A stretch of 64,000 nucleotides of DNA, taken from positions 45,337-109,336 of the forward strand of contig JAHLWZ010000822.1 in the NCBI GenBank assembly GCA_020536535.1, in the 5' to 3' direction. Position numbers and translations under genes: made by a program. Source of the stretch: Pelomyxa schiedti. Taxonomy: Eukaryota > Evosea > Pelobiontida > Pelomyxidae. A model generated the notes under the pieces. That model ran no database searches, was not told the DNA's origin, and was given only the letters and a program-made list of their open reading frames with translations. Below, piece by piece: positions 33,843-43,746 of the stretch (position 1 is the stretch's first letter; the number at the start of each line of letters is the position of its first letter).

Positions 33843-34477
33843 TCATTCTATTCCTCTCTTGCCCTCCAATGACTGAGACCACTCTAGCAGTTCCACAGAA
33901 GCAAGATATGTATTTTGACAGTAATGAAGGTAGTGGAGTCCCTCACGGCCCGAGAAAGAGACAAGCCATTCTATCCAGCCTTTGTTGCCGCACACAAAGG
34001 CGTTTATAAATGTCGAGCGTAGTAGGACATTCCTGGGCCCTGTGGGGCAATCACGCATGAAGTTCCTGGCAAGCCGCAGTGTGTAGTCTGAGAGGTTTAC
34101 TTTGGAGGAACAGAGTTTCCAGCACTCCTTCAGGTCGGCCTGGCCCAGAATGCACTGGCTGGAAATGTAGAGTCCGCAGCTGTGTAGCTTGTGCGTGATT
34201 GTGAGGCCTAAAATGGTGGTGATGGGGCACGGGGGTAAAGCTTTGGTGATAAGTGCTATCAAAGGGAAGAATACTTCAGCAAGGGAAAGAAGTGTAAGAG
34301 GAGTTTCGGCTTCTCCCAGAGCAGAAGGAAGGAGTAGTGTTTTGGGCAAAACGAGGGTCCATAATGTATGTGACAATGACAGCACATGCTGTGGATTCTT
34401 GTTCAAAAAAACTGCGACAGATCCATGAGGTGCGGCACAGCCAGGAGTCCAAGAAAAAATGTTCTGAGCACATGCAT
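33843..34477 (-). CDS. Uncharacterised helical protein with a likely frameshift
   Basis: Two frames appear to form one product. The first, from the ATG at 34477 (MHVLRTFFLGLLAVPHLMDL), stops at about 34403. The second is open from there to 33843 and is Leu-rich and helix-like (VLPKTLLLPSALGEAETP, ECWKLCSSKVNLSDYTLRL, GNKGWIEWLVSFSGREG). They overlap at a run of seven A on the plus strand (34407-34413), where one extra base would join them into about 211 residues. A homopolymer sequencing error or a real broken gene are both possible, and a missed intron cannot be excluded. The pattern of amphipathic helices recalls armadillo- or ankyrin-like repeats, by inference only. It sits 43 bp downstream of the WD40 gene and converges on the ROCO gene. 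Confidence 0.45.
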
Positions 34478-34520
34478 AATATACCCTTCTGGTTTTGGGT
34501 GCAATGGCACTACAAGTGAT

Positions 34521-35658
34521 CTAAACGGTATTAGGGCTAAGAGGAAACCAGAAATGTATGACCCCATCCCAGCTGGACATGGAATACAGAGCACGCCAAT
34601 TGATCGTGTCCCACAGTTCGAGAATATTTGAAGCCCAGATTATAAGTAGATTATCCATTTGATTGCAACCTGCAGGATACCCCTCCTTCTGTGTACAACG
34701 TTGTAGTTAGACACAAAAGTAAGGGAATGCAAGGAAAAATAACCGGAATGTCCCAGTGGAAGGGTGCTATTTTTAGCTGAATCTTGATAGTAGGGTTCCC
34801 CATTTTTCCTACAGTTCTGAATCCACACAGAAATGAAACTTCATCTGGACCATAAACACAGTATGGAGCAGGGCAAGGAAAATTAAACAGTTTGTCTGTA
34901 TCCAGTATCTGCAACGGTTCTGTAGTTTTCAAGTTCCAGAAAGTAATTTGCGAGCTCCCAACAGAAATAAGGATATCATCTTTCCTTGGCAACAATTGCG
35001 TTACCTTTTTGAAGGTAAGACTTGGTTTGTATTTTCTTTCTTGTGTAAAACCTCTTGGGTTTGTCGAAAAGATTTCAACTGGGTCCCATTCAAAATGTTC
35101 CAGAGGACAATACTTCCAGTATGCATTCCAGTTGCAAGGATATTTGACTCCAAGCAGGCCCAGCACAGCAGCACCTTAAAACGAACAAACTACGGAAGAC
35201 AAACCAACAAAACAGCCTACGTACATTTTCCATACAGTCCATTTGACGCACAACTGCCCCAGACACGACATCGAACGCCGCAATCAACCTGCACGAAGCG
35301 GCAACGGCGAGTGTCCCTTCAACCGACACCCCCATGCATCGCTTCACGGCCGCGCGCAGGCGCAGCTCCCAGCCGCAGTCGCTGGCCGCGCCGCCACCAT
35401 TATGGGGCAGCCTCCACGCTCTGACCGTGCCCGCTTCTGTGCCGCACATGAGCACCTCCCCACATCCAGAGAACTCGGCCACGCGCAGACATGTCACCTT
35501 GGTGCCGACGTGTGAGCAACAGAGCCTCTCACACACAACGACGCGTTGCGTTTGTACGCACTTTTAATTACATTTCAAAAGGGTTTTTTCTTAGGGTTGC
35601 TTGTGTTTTTGTGTGGGAGTACCGGGGACGAAGTGTGCAGGATGAGCGATGTCTGCAT
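34521..35658 (-). CDS. WD40-repeat protein
   Basis: Exons read in order give WD40-type strands with the usual small-residue turns and Trp ends: GEVLMCGTEAGTVRAWRLP, ACLESNILATGMHTGSIV followed by LWNILNG, DDILISVGSSQITFWNLK, and NILELWDTINW then DGVIHFWF. It ends PLSPNTV at 34521. Introns lie at about 35170-35222, 34982-35050 and 34674-34829. The N-terminal exon is uncertain: the frame at 35536 has no ATG, and I join it through an acceptor near 35575 to an ATG at 35658 (MQTSLILHTSSP). WD40 proteins are scaffolds, and nothing in the sequence names a partner. The predicted start lies only 19 bp downstream of the stop of the zinc-knuckle gene, an exceptionally short gap. Confidence 0.65.
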
Positions 35659-35677
35659 TTTGGTGTGGGAGTTGAAT

Positions 35678-37245
35678 TCAGGGTTGTGCGTGTGGCTGGC
35701 ATGTTGTGGGCTGTTTGTTGCAAATGGTGACTTGTTGTTGTTTCGTGGGAGACTGCTCTGCCTGTGGGGAGGAGGGTTAGTGCAAAAAAAAGCAAGTATG
35801 GGGGGAGTTGGATTTACCTCTTGTTCAAGCTGGGAGCCAGGAGCCTCACTAGTGGTAGTACCTTCTTCTCTGTGGGGGCCCTCAGTGGCAACTGCGCTGG
35901 TCACACAATTCGGGCCCAGGACGGAGGCTGGTGATGCTTGATTACCGGGCGAAGGGCTTGCACTGCTGGAGTCTACAGAGCCTGGCGAGGTTTCTGGTGA
36001 CATTTGTGCCCCACGTGGCTGCCGTGGCTGCGCGCGAAGCGGTATGGGTTCCTGCATTGCGGCGTAGGTTGGTGAAAGTCCAGTGGCTGCTGCCACAAGA
36101 TAATGCATGGGTGCAGTGACTGGTGAGTGTGGATCATTTGTTGGGCCAAATGCATGATTGGGAGTATTTTGCCTGTAATTATTGTATGGCGAACACGTCT
36201 GTCTTGCGGACAAGCCTGGCATATAGACATTTCCTTCTGGTGTGAGGTGACACATTTGCGGGGCGGAAGTAGGTGGAGGCGGAGGCACTGTTGTTAATTG
36301 ACAGTTCTTTGGGTTGGGGGCAAGTGGAGTTGTGGGTGTACCAGTTGTATTTTGGACGACATGTGGTTCCTTTTGATGGCGGGGAGTAGACTCCTTTGGA
36401 GTACGAGGTTGGGAAGGAGCAGTACACTTGTGGCCGCGTTTTAATTGTAAACACTGAGATAAAATTTAACTGTGGAAGATGAGGATCGATTTCATACCTT
36501 GCTGCATCTATACGACCCACGAGGCTTCTTTGGTGGCTTTTCTGATTGGACCTCACCACTTGGAGGCCGCACTCTTGAACCTTTTGTATCTGCACTTGCG
36601 CTTGAAGTTTGGGGTGGGGGTGTGTTGGTCACTGTTTGTTGTTGACTTGGTGAAGAAACTTGAGGTTGGCGGATGTGTAGAACTGTACTTGGGGCTGGGA
36701 TAATAGGAATACTAGGAGCAGTGGCCTGAGAGATACCGCTGTACGACGGCTGAAAAGGAGAAAACAGTCTGTATCCGTGGAATGGAAACTGACTTAGCTG
36801 TTGTTGAATCCTTTGGTCGTTGAGTTGCGGCTGCTGTTTTCTACGCTGCAAAAGGGCCTGTTGCTGCTGCAGAGCCGCAATGTACTGGCTTTGTTGCAAA
36901 TTCAGACTCGCCTGCTGCTGTGGGGTAATTTCCAGCAATGGCAGCAGTGGAACAGGCGACGTGGGAGACGACGGCTCAGAAACTGGAGCAGGGCCTTGTG
37001 TGATCACATTGTTTACCGAGTTTCTTGAAGAAGTGGACTGTGCTTGTGTCTCCACGTTCTCCTGCGACTCTAGCGACGTCCTTGGAGATGCAGTACTTTG
37101 CTGATCTTTTGTTGTGCTTTGCTTCGACTACGTACGGGCGTTATATGTTAGTTTCGAGATCCAAGTAAAAAATGTGAAAACGTATTTTGCTGGTGTTTGG
37201 TTTTGCCTTTCGAGATTCAAGCGAAAGTGCGACACTCACCTCCAT
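35678..37245 (-). CDS. Gln/Pro/Ser-rich protein with a CCHC-type zinc knuckle
   Basis: The first coding exon is just six bases (ATGGAG, 37245-37240). It joins to 37127-36498 and then to 36453 onward; a fourth exon probably ends at 35678. Residues up to about 160 are Gln/Ser/Pro-rich (QQQ runs, SPTSPVPLLPLL). Next comes KPPKKPRGSYRCSK, then CLQLKRGHKC after the intron, which gives a Cys-x2-Cys-x6-His-x-Cys pattern; the intron splits the motif after the first Cys. This RCSKC-GHKC form is a short zinc-binding knuckle seen in nuclear proteins of amoebae and other protists, often next to basic or proline-rich tails. The rest is Pro/Ser/Thr-rich. A nuclear role in nucleic-acid binding is inferred and weak. 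Confidence 0.68.
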
Positions 37246-37410
37246 TTTGCTACCTTGACGCGTGGTTTTTTTATTTTTGGTTTTTGGTTTTCCCTCCTTT
37301 TTTTGTTTCAATTTCTTTTCCCGGTGAATCATTGTGACATAGCAAAAAAAGGGGAGAAAAAAAGCGGGTAAACGACTTTTTATTTTTGAAGCAGTGACCC
37401 GGCGCCCTGA

Positions 37411-39366
37411 TCAAAACCCACGTTTGTCTTCAGTGAAGAAGACGTTTGAGGTTTTCGAAGTAGGGCCCAGGCTTTCATGCTTATTGTATTGCTCTAGTAC
37501 TTCCACACAAAGTTCGAAGGTGGGTGCTTCATCTTGTTCTTGGTTAAGGAGGGTTGGAGATTTACACTGCACACCTTTATCTGGATACAAGCCAGTGGGT
37601 AGAAAAGCGTGCATTTCTTTTTCGTCAGAGGGGTCAAATTTAGACAGGTGCGTTCCAACGTGACTTTTAAGTGCAAGTTGGGCTGGATAAACTCCGGGCT
37701 CGAGTTCCCTCAATTCCTCCAGCTCCTTGAAAGACTTTTAGAGATAAATGAGGAAAAGTAAACCAACCCTGTGGGCTACACTGGCAGTAGCTTGGAAGGT
37801 AGGATACATTTCGTTAGTTGCAATGGGTCGTTCATAAAGTATACAGCTGGCTCTGGTTTCTGAGTCATAAACTGCCATATGCACACAAGCTGATAAGGCC
37901 GCCGCCACAACTAAGAAGTTGAGTTGGAAAATACAACCAAAAAATACTTGGGGGCTTACTTTGGGGACCAGTTAAGGTCTGGTTGACTTGTGGTCGGTTG
38001 ACGAGGAATACCACATTTGGGCAGAAGGAAAGGTCTGCATCTCGCTTTGGACCCAGGGCAGTGGAGACCCCTTGCTCTATTGTTGGTAGGTCGATAGTTT
38101 TCCAAAATATTTCCCTTGTGTATTCTGTAAGGTGGTTGGGTGATTAATGTAGAATGGAGACAGGTACCTGATACAGACAAAGTGTTTGGGTGCATTAGTA
38201 GCACCAAAGTGATGTGCTGAAGCATTGTAACATGCATTCCCAGAGTGACTAAACCGCTTGAGCGAGTATAAGGCCAGAAGTCAGCACCTTCAGCTGATTT
38301 CCTGAAAAGCTTCGACATGTGAAGGGGAGAAGTTTCATCTGAATTACTAAAAAGAAAAAAAATGAATTTAGTGAGAAGGTGCAGGAATTGTACTTACACT
38401 GGTCCATCCTGTATCCTAATGTCTGGGAACTGCAGGCGCAAAGACTCTTCTTCAACATGAACTAGATAATAATCGGTGAAAGCTTTGCTACTCTCTGCAG
38501 TAGCATTAATGGAAGAGTCCCGGAGGTCTCTAATATAAGGCAGCCGACGAAGAATGCACTGCGTAACAGAAAGATCGGCATGTGTACACAATACAGAATC
38601 ACCATAGAACATACCTGAAAAGAGTTGGATTTTTAAGGATTTCAGGGGGGTGCATACATCCACTTAGGATGTTTGAATTAGCACACAGAGAAAATAATAT
38701 CTGCGATGCACGGAGGAAAAGTTTATTGCTTTTATGCTGAAGTCGTGTGTAAAGGATCGGTTGAAAGAGATCAGAAAACCAAGTTGTAGTTTGTGCATCA
38801 ATAAACCTAAGGTGATGAGCAGTCGTTCTTTAGGACGCTGTGTGGTGCCTTACGGTGCCAAAATAGAATTGCCAATTGGTTTCAGTGATTTTATCAATTC
38901 AGTTCTATTGGAATGAGCTGCCGCACGAATAGCGGAAACAGAGCCATAGAAAAACACAATACTTGCCACCATCTGCTCAAGGGTGGCGTGCATCACGGCA
39001 TCGGGCTGGTACTCCAGGGCTAGTAAGCCAATAGTGATAGGAGTTTTTACCTGAAGGACCACAATAAGTACTCAGGGAAGGGCCCTTCTTTCTCGCACAG
39101 TTTTAAGGATATCACACCCTGGGATCATCTTCCAATTGATGAAACGCTATCTTGTGTTGTGCCAAGCACGCAGTTTTAGCCTGGGACTTGAAAATATCAA
39201 AAGTGTATTGCCTCATGGCCAGCGATGTCTGCACCAGCCACATCCTAGTTTCCATCGACACACACTGCGGGTGAAAGTACAGAGGAACCTCTTCCTCGCA
39301 TCCACCTTCAAGTACTACTCTGCACGTTAAAATTGGAAACGACACGCGAGTACGAAACAGCGACAT
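37411..39366 (-). CDS. Unrecognised conserved-looking multi-exon protein
   Basis: I do not recognise the family. The start is the ATG at 39366 (MSLFRTRVSFPILTCRVV). At least seven exons follow, each reading as globular protein: PLYFHPQCVSMETRMWLVQTS, then KTPITIGLLALEYQPDAV, QMVASIVFFYGSVSAI, CILRRLPYIRDLRD, PFTCRSFSGNQL, CPNVVFLVNRPQVNQT, and finally PAQLALKSHVGTHLSKFD and LNQEQDEAPTFELC near 37500. Hydrophobic beta-alpha alternation and the lack of low-complexity sequence suggest an old, folded protein. A longin-like or similar trafficking protein is a guess from texture only. The 5' end faces the repeat-protein gene head to head, with about 245 bp between start codons. The final stop is at 37411. 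Confidence 0.55.
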
Positions 39367-39611
39367 GGTTCATCGAGGGGGGGAAAAAGACCTTCGTCAA
39401 ACATGAACACGCAAGCATTAGGTACAGCCGTTTCTGGCCTGTGTGCCGCACCCACCGGCGGCCCCGTGAGATCAGGCGCAGATCTCAGCACACCACCCGA
39501 CAACATCCGACCCTTTTTGTTTTTATTTCCTCTGTCTTTTGTGATCGTGGTTTTCGTTTGTTTCTTTTTGTGCAGCAGATCCCCGGACAAGTCGACAGGG
39601 CGCCCCATGGG

Positions 39612-41528
39612 ATGGGATGTATTCTGTCCCTCAGACGAGGCCGAAATGTAAGCAGCACCAGCTCGTCGACGTCGCCGGCAGATCGCATTCGGGAGCGCGA
39701 GAGGCTCCTGGGGCTGTGCCACGTCGTGTGGACGTGCGTGGTGCCGTACTACAACGGGGCGCCGCGCGACCGGGCCGGGGAAAACATGGAGGCGTGGGCC
39801 GTCGAGCTCCTGCGGGTCGCCGAGGCGCTGTGGCCGCTGGTCCCCGCCGCCTGCTCCCGCTCCCTGGCCCGCGACTCCCGCTACTTCACCCTCCGCTGCG
39901 CCTCCATGGCCCCGGCGCCCTCCTGCCTGCGCTGGGCCCTGCGCCGCACCCGCGCCCGCGCCACCGGCGGCGGCGGCGGCGGCGGCGGCTCCCCGGGCGC
40001 GGCGGACAAGGAGCGCATGGCGGTGCTGTGGGGGCTGTGCGCGGGGGGGCACACCGAGATGGCGCGGGACTTTGTGGGGCGGCGGGGGGCGGGGGGCGCC
40101 TGGGGCGCCTGCGACGGCGACGGCGACGGCGACTGCGGGCTCGCCTGGCCCGAGGAGGACCGGGACCTTGTGGAGCTGATCAGGAGCCACACTGGGTACT
40201 TCTCGCTGATGTACAATGTGTGCGGGAATGGGCACCTGGGCACGGCCAAGTGGGTGGCTGAAAGGTTCGGAATTAGGGAAACTTGGGAGGTGGCCGACAC
40301 CTTTGTGCACTCGCTGGGATCCGGCCGCCTTGATGTGGCAAAGTGGATGGCTGACACTTTCCAGTGTGACCACCTGCAGTGGTATAGTTATGTGAACTTC
40401 GACTGGATTGCTGGTGGTTGCTGCGTTGATGTCGCAGAGTGGCTCATGGAGAGGCTTCCGGACTGTGATTTCAACAGCGGGGGCATTCTCTCAATAGTAT
40501 CGTATAGCAAGAATGACACCGAGGAAGTTCTGAAGCTGTGCCAGTGGATCCATGAAAAATTTTCCCTCTCCCCCCATGAAGTGGCTTCGATTTACAACGG
40601 AGCTGTTCTCAAGTGGGCAGCTGACACATTCCATGTAACGCCCACAGTGGAAAATTTGAACGATCTCTTTTCATCCCGGTCTCTAGAGCTCAGCTTCGTT
40701 GAGTGGCTTATTGTGAACCAAAATATAACACCAAATAACGAATCCTACATTTCGGCCTGCAAAAATCCAAATGACGACGTGGGTGTAGTAAGCTGGCTAC
40801 TAACAAATAGAGCTCCTCTTACTCCGGCAGTTCTTATAGAATTACTCTGTGCTTCCCTAGCTCATAACAATATGAGAATAGCATCTTTCCTGGAATTCCA
40901 CTACCACATAATGGATGAAGTCAACACAAGTCCATCTGGTGTACCCGATGTTCTCCTGAGTATTTGCAATCATTCGCACGCTGAGGAGGAAAAAACTGAC
41001 GGCATAGAGTGGTTTCTTCACCACACATCAACGCAACGCATTCCCGACGATGCGGGTGCTGAAATCGTAAACTGTTCTCTTACAAGTTCTATGTATCCCG
41101 CCACTCTGCTGTTACTGGAAAAGCTCCGCATTGATCCCATTAAATTCCCAAAGTTGATGCGCGATGTCCTTGTTCAAATTGCTTCAACGGATGTCACCCT
41201 CCTGAAACGCCTTGTCTCCATTGTGGGAATTGACTGCTACAACCAAGAGGTAATTGTAGAGTGTCTTACAAACGATAAGCATGGAGTCTATTCCAGCAAA
41301 GTCACCAAATGGCTGGTGATGCAATACCACCTAGAAGCTTCTCAAATTAAAAGCAACACGAACTTCTTGTTGTACAACTTACTATACATGAAGAAGAACA
41401 ACTGTTCTGAGTGGCTAATTCGAACCTTTGACATTACTTTACCGGAAGTTCGTTCCTCTATCTCGGCTTCCACTACTAACAGATTAATTAAAGATACTGG
41501 ACATGATGACAAAGTGGTTCACAATTGA
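39612..41528 (+). CDS. Ankyrin-like repeat protein with N-terminal MGC acylation motif
   Basis: The main frame gives 638 residues from the ATG at 39612 (MGCILSLRRGRN). The frame is open back to 39333, but that part overlaps the opposite gene's first exon. MGC followed by small and basic residues is a typical N-myristoylation and palmitoylation signal, so membrane attachment is likely. From about residue 190 the protein is a chain of units of roughly 30-40 residues built around x-W-hydrophobic patterns: GHLGTAKWVAERF, GRLDVAKWMADTF, VAEWLMERLP, LSFVEWLIVN, VVSWLLTN, KWLVMQYH, SEWLIRTFDI. These resemble degenerate ankyrin repeats. The frame stops at 41528, yet the next frame (41503-41772, TKWFTID to LDTWDH) continues the same repeat texture, which suggests a one- or two-base frameshift near 41485-41505. 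The first 600 bases are very GC-rich with polyglycine. Confidence 0.72.
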   Translation: MGCILSLRRGRNVSSTSSSTSPADRIRERERLLGLCHVVWTCVVPYYNGAPRDRAGENMEAWAVELLRVAEALWPLVPAACSRSLARDSRYFTLRCASMAPAPSCLRWALRRTRARATGGGGGGGGSPGAADKERMAVLWGLCAGGHTEMARDFVGRRGAGGAWGACDGDGDGDCGLAWPEEDRDLVELIRSHTGYFSLMYNVCGNGHLGTAKWVAERFGIRETWEVADTFVHSLGSGRLDVAKWMADTFQCDHLQWYSYVNFDWIAGGCCVDVAEWLMERLPDCDFNSGGILSIVSYSKNDTEEVLKLCQWIHEKFSLSPHEVASIYNGAVLKWAADTFHVTPTVENLNDLFSSRSLELSFVEWLIVNQNITPNNESYISACKNPNDDVGVVSWLLTNRAPLTPAVLIELLCASLAHNNMRIASFLEFHYHIMDEVNTSPSGVPDVLLSICNHSHAEEEKTDGIEWFLHHTSTQRIPDDAGAEIVNCSLTSSMYPATLLLLEKLRIDPIKFPKLMRDVLVQIASTDVTLLKRLVSIVGIDCYNQEVIVECLTNDKHGVYSSKVTKWLVMQYHLEASQIKSNTNFLLYNLLYMKKNNCSEWLIRTFDITLPEVRSSISASTTNRLIKDTGHDDKVVHN

Positions 41529-41772
41529 CTCCTACTCTCGCGCCAACCTTAACACAGTGAAACTGCTCATGAGGCTGTTCCCCAGCATCACATCAGACAT
41601 GATCAGAAAATGCTTCCTCAGGATAGCCCTGAGTTCACCAGTGACTGCACAGTACATCATCAACAAGTTCCCCACAATAACAAAGCAGGACCTTGCTGAA
41701 TACCATGCCAAAGAACATACACTGCAGGTGTCTGTTGAGACCAGACTGTGGCTTGACACATGGGACCACTGA
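41503..41772 (+). pseudogene. Probable out-of-frame C-terminal end of the ankyrin-like gene
   Basis: This 89-codon frame overlaps the end of the preceding gene and carries two more units of the same repeat type (VKLLMRLFPSITSDMIRKC, AQYIINKFPTITKQDL). I see no donor site in the right phase to join it by splicing. It is best explained as the natural C-terminus displaced by a frameshift, real or due to sequencing. Confidence 0.5.
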
Positions 41773-42042
41773 GCTTCATTATTTGTTCCATAGTGCCAAA
41801 AACCCTTGTGAATTTCAACCAATCCTTTGTTGTCACTAAAAACAACCAACATCTATCCACGACTCGGTAGCAAGGTTGGCATTAGTTCCCTGCGTGACTG
41901 ATGAATTGCCCCAAGAAGCCCCAATGAATCTCACAGTTTGAAAAACAACTCTCCAATGCTGCACTTTCGAGATCCATCGATCTCTCTCAGAAGAAGGGAG
42001 CAAACCGATCGAAATCAAATCAAAGAGAAAAAGCAAGCCAAG

Positions 42043-43616
42043 ATGATGAGCGACAACAACCCCTTCTTTGAGACAACCAACAACCCATTTGACGCCGAGC
42101 CGGGCGCCTTTGACGAGGAAGATCAAGCCCCGCCCCCTGTCCCTCTCCACACGATTTCCGTCGACGGAGTCCCGGCCGTCGTCCCGCCCGCCGCGGCCGC
42201 GACCGCGACGGCGTTCGCGTACGCAGATCCCGCCGAGCCCCCGCCGCTGCCGCCGGCGCCGCACCGAGCAAACCCCGAAGATCCCGGCTACTACGAGGTC
42301 ACGACGGGCACCTCCGCGCAGCCTTTCTACGCCCCGCCTGCTCCTACCGTGGTGGTGGCACCGGCGAAGGCCCTGCCGCCGCTCCCGCCCCATGTGGCCG
42401 TCGCGGCTCCGGCGGCGCCCGTGCTCGAGGCGCCGCCGCCTCTCCCTCCTCACGGTGTCCCTCCTACTATCACTTTTGTGTCTGGCGCTGGTCTGCCTGC
42501 GATGCCCCCTGTGGACGACGTGTGCTTTAACTACTCGCCCCAACACTAAGTAATAGTGGTTGTCTCAATTTTTAACAGAAGGCTGCTGCTTACTCGGAGC
42601 CTGCACCTGCACCTCCTCCTGGTTGAGCGGCCTCTTATCTCTTAATATGTTAATATGTTGTGCACAGCAGATACAACTCCCAAGAACTGCAGGCAACGGA
42701 TGTGCTGCAAATTCCTCACTGTTGAATTCTATCGAGCCTTTTTTGATGTATCTACAGGAGATGTAAGGATTCTTGAACAAGAGAACTTTCAAGTTCTGAC
42801 TTGGAAACAGGTTCTGGGAAGGACTCTCTTGGGGCTTTTCCCAGTGAAGAAAAACTTCTTTGCTGCTGTTGCCCCAAAGCCGGACATGTATGGGCCCTTT
42901 TGGATTGCATCCACTGTGCTGTTTACTCTTGCTATAATTGGCAATCTTGCTGAATACTTTGTCTACTGGAGGCATGGCAGAAAAGATGAATTTCAGAGTG
43001 ACTTCGGAAAGGTATGACCCCGTTTCGAATGTAACTTCCCCCAGTAAAATAAGCGCCCCAGATTGGGTTTGCCGCCGCCGCTGTATATGGTTACCTCTTT
43101 TTGGTTCCATTAATATTATGGGCTATTCAAAAAGCCCTTAATGTTGGATTATCTCTTGTTGAACTGATTTGCTTGTATGGATACAGTTTTTCCGCATATG
43201 TAATACCAACCGTGAGTATCGCAATCCGAATTGTGCCAGCTTAATTACTCTGTGAAAGGTAATTTGCATGATGCCCTTTAACTGGCTTCAATGGCTACTA
43301 GTACTTGTTGCGTTTCTAATGACCACCTTTGCCTTAGAGTGGACTCTATTTCCACCATTCAGGTTCTTTTTTTTTTTTTTTTTTGCTCTTCCTCAATTAT
43401 AATCTTAATCACAACCTCACCTCAATGTACACAGGAGAGCTGGTGTAAAATGGTGGTTACCTATCCTTATTGGAGTTGCTGTTGTAAATGGAGCTTTTGC
43501 CTTCACACTCAAGATATACTTCTTCAAATTTGATGTCTCCTATGCCAGCAGCTCTGACGGTGCGCCGCCTGCATCATCCCCACCTCCACCTCCTGTACTC
43601 TCTAGTGCTTCTTGAC
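42043..43616 (+). CDS. Yip1-domain membrane protein (YIPF1/2-like) with NPF motifs
   Basis: Exons: 42043 to about 42518, a short exon near 42581-42623, then about 42668-43014, followed by at least three more to 43616. The N-terminus has two NPF motifs (NNPFFETTNNPFD) and a long Pro/Ala-rich linker. The folded part carries YIPF1/2 signatures: FYRAFFDVST, KNFFAAVAPKPDMYGPFW and GNLAEYF. Spans follow as FAAAAVYGYLFLVPLILWA, VELICLYGYSFSAYVIPT, WLQWLLVLVAFLMTTFA and WWLPILIGVAVVNGAFAF, giving about five helices in all. These proteins sit in Golgi and ER-Golgi membranes and bind Rab GTPases. NPF motifs bind EH domains in endocytic adaptors and are better known from SCAMPs than from YIPF proteins. 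The C-terminus is Pro/Ser-rich and ends LSSAS. Confidence 0.82.
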
Positions 43617-43746
43617 TTTCTCAACCTTCAGAAGGTGTAAATAAATAAAAACAAACAGCGCCAAAAGCCAAAAAAACTGCACCCGCTTATTAAAAACACC
43701 GCGGCCCAAAGCAAGATCTGAATTTTCATCAGTTCCCGTAGAGACA

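Noticed and set aside
39333-39611. Upstream extension of the ankyrin-like gene
   Set aside because: It overlaps the first exon of the opposite gene, has different composition, and the MGC start at 39612 begins the protein-like part.
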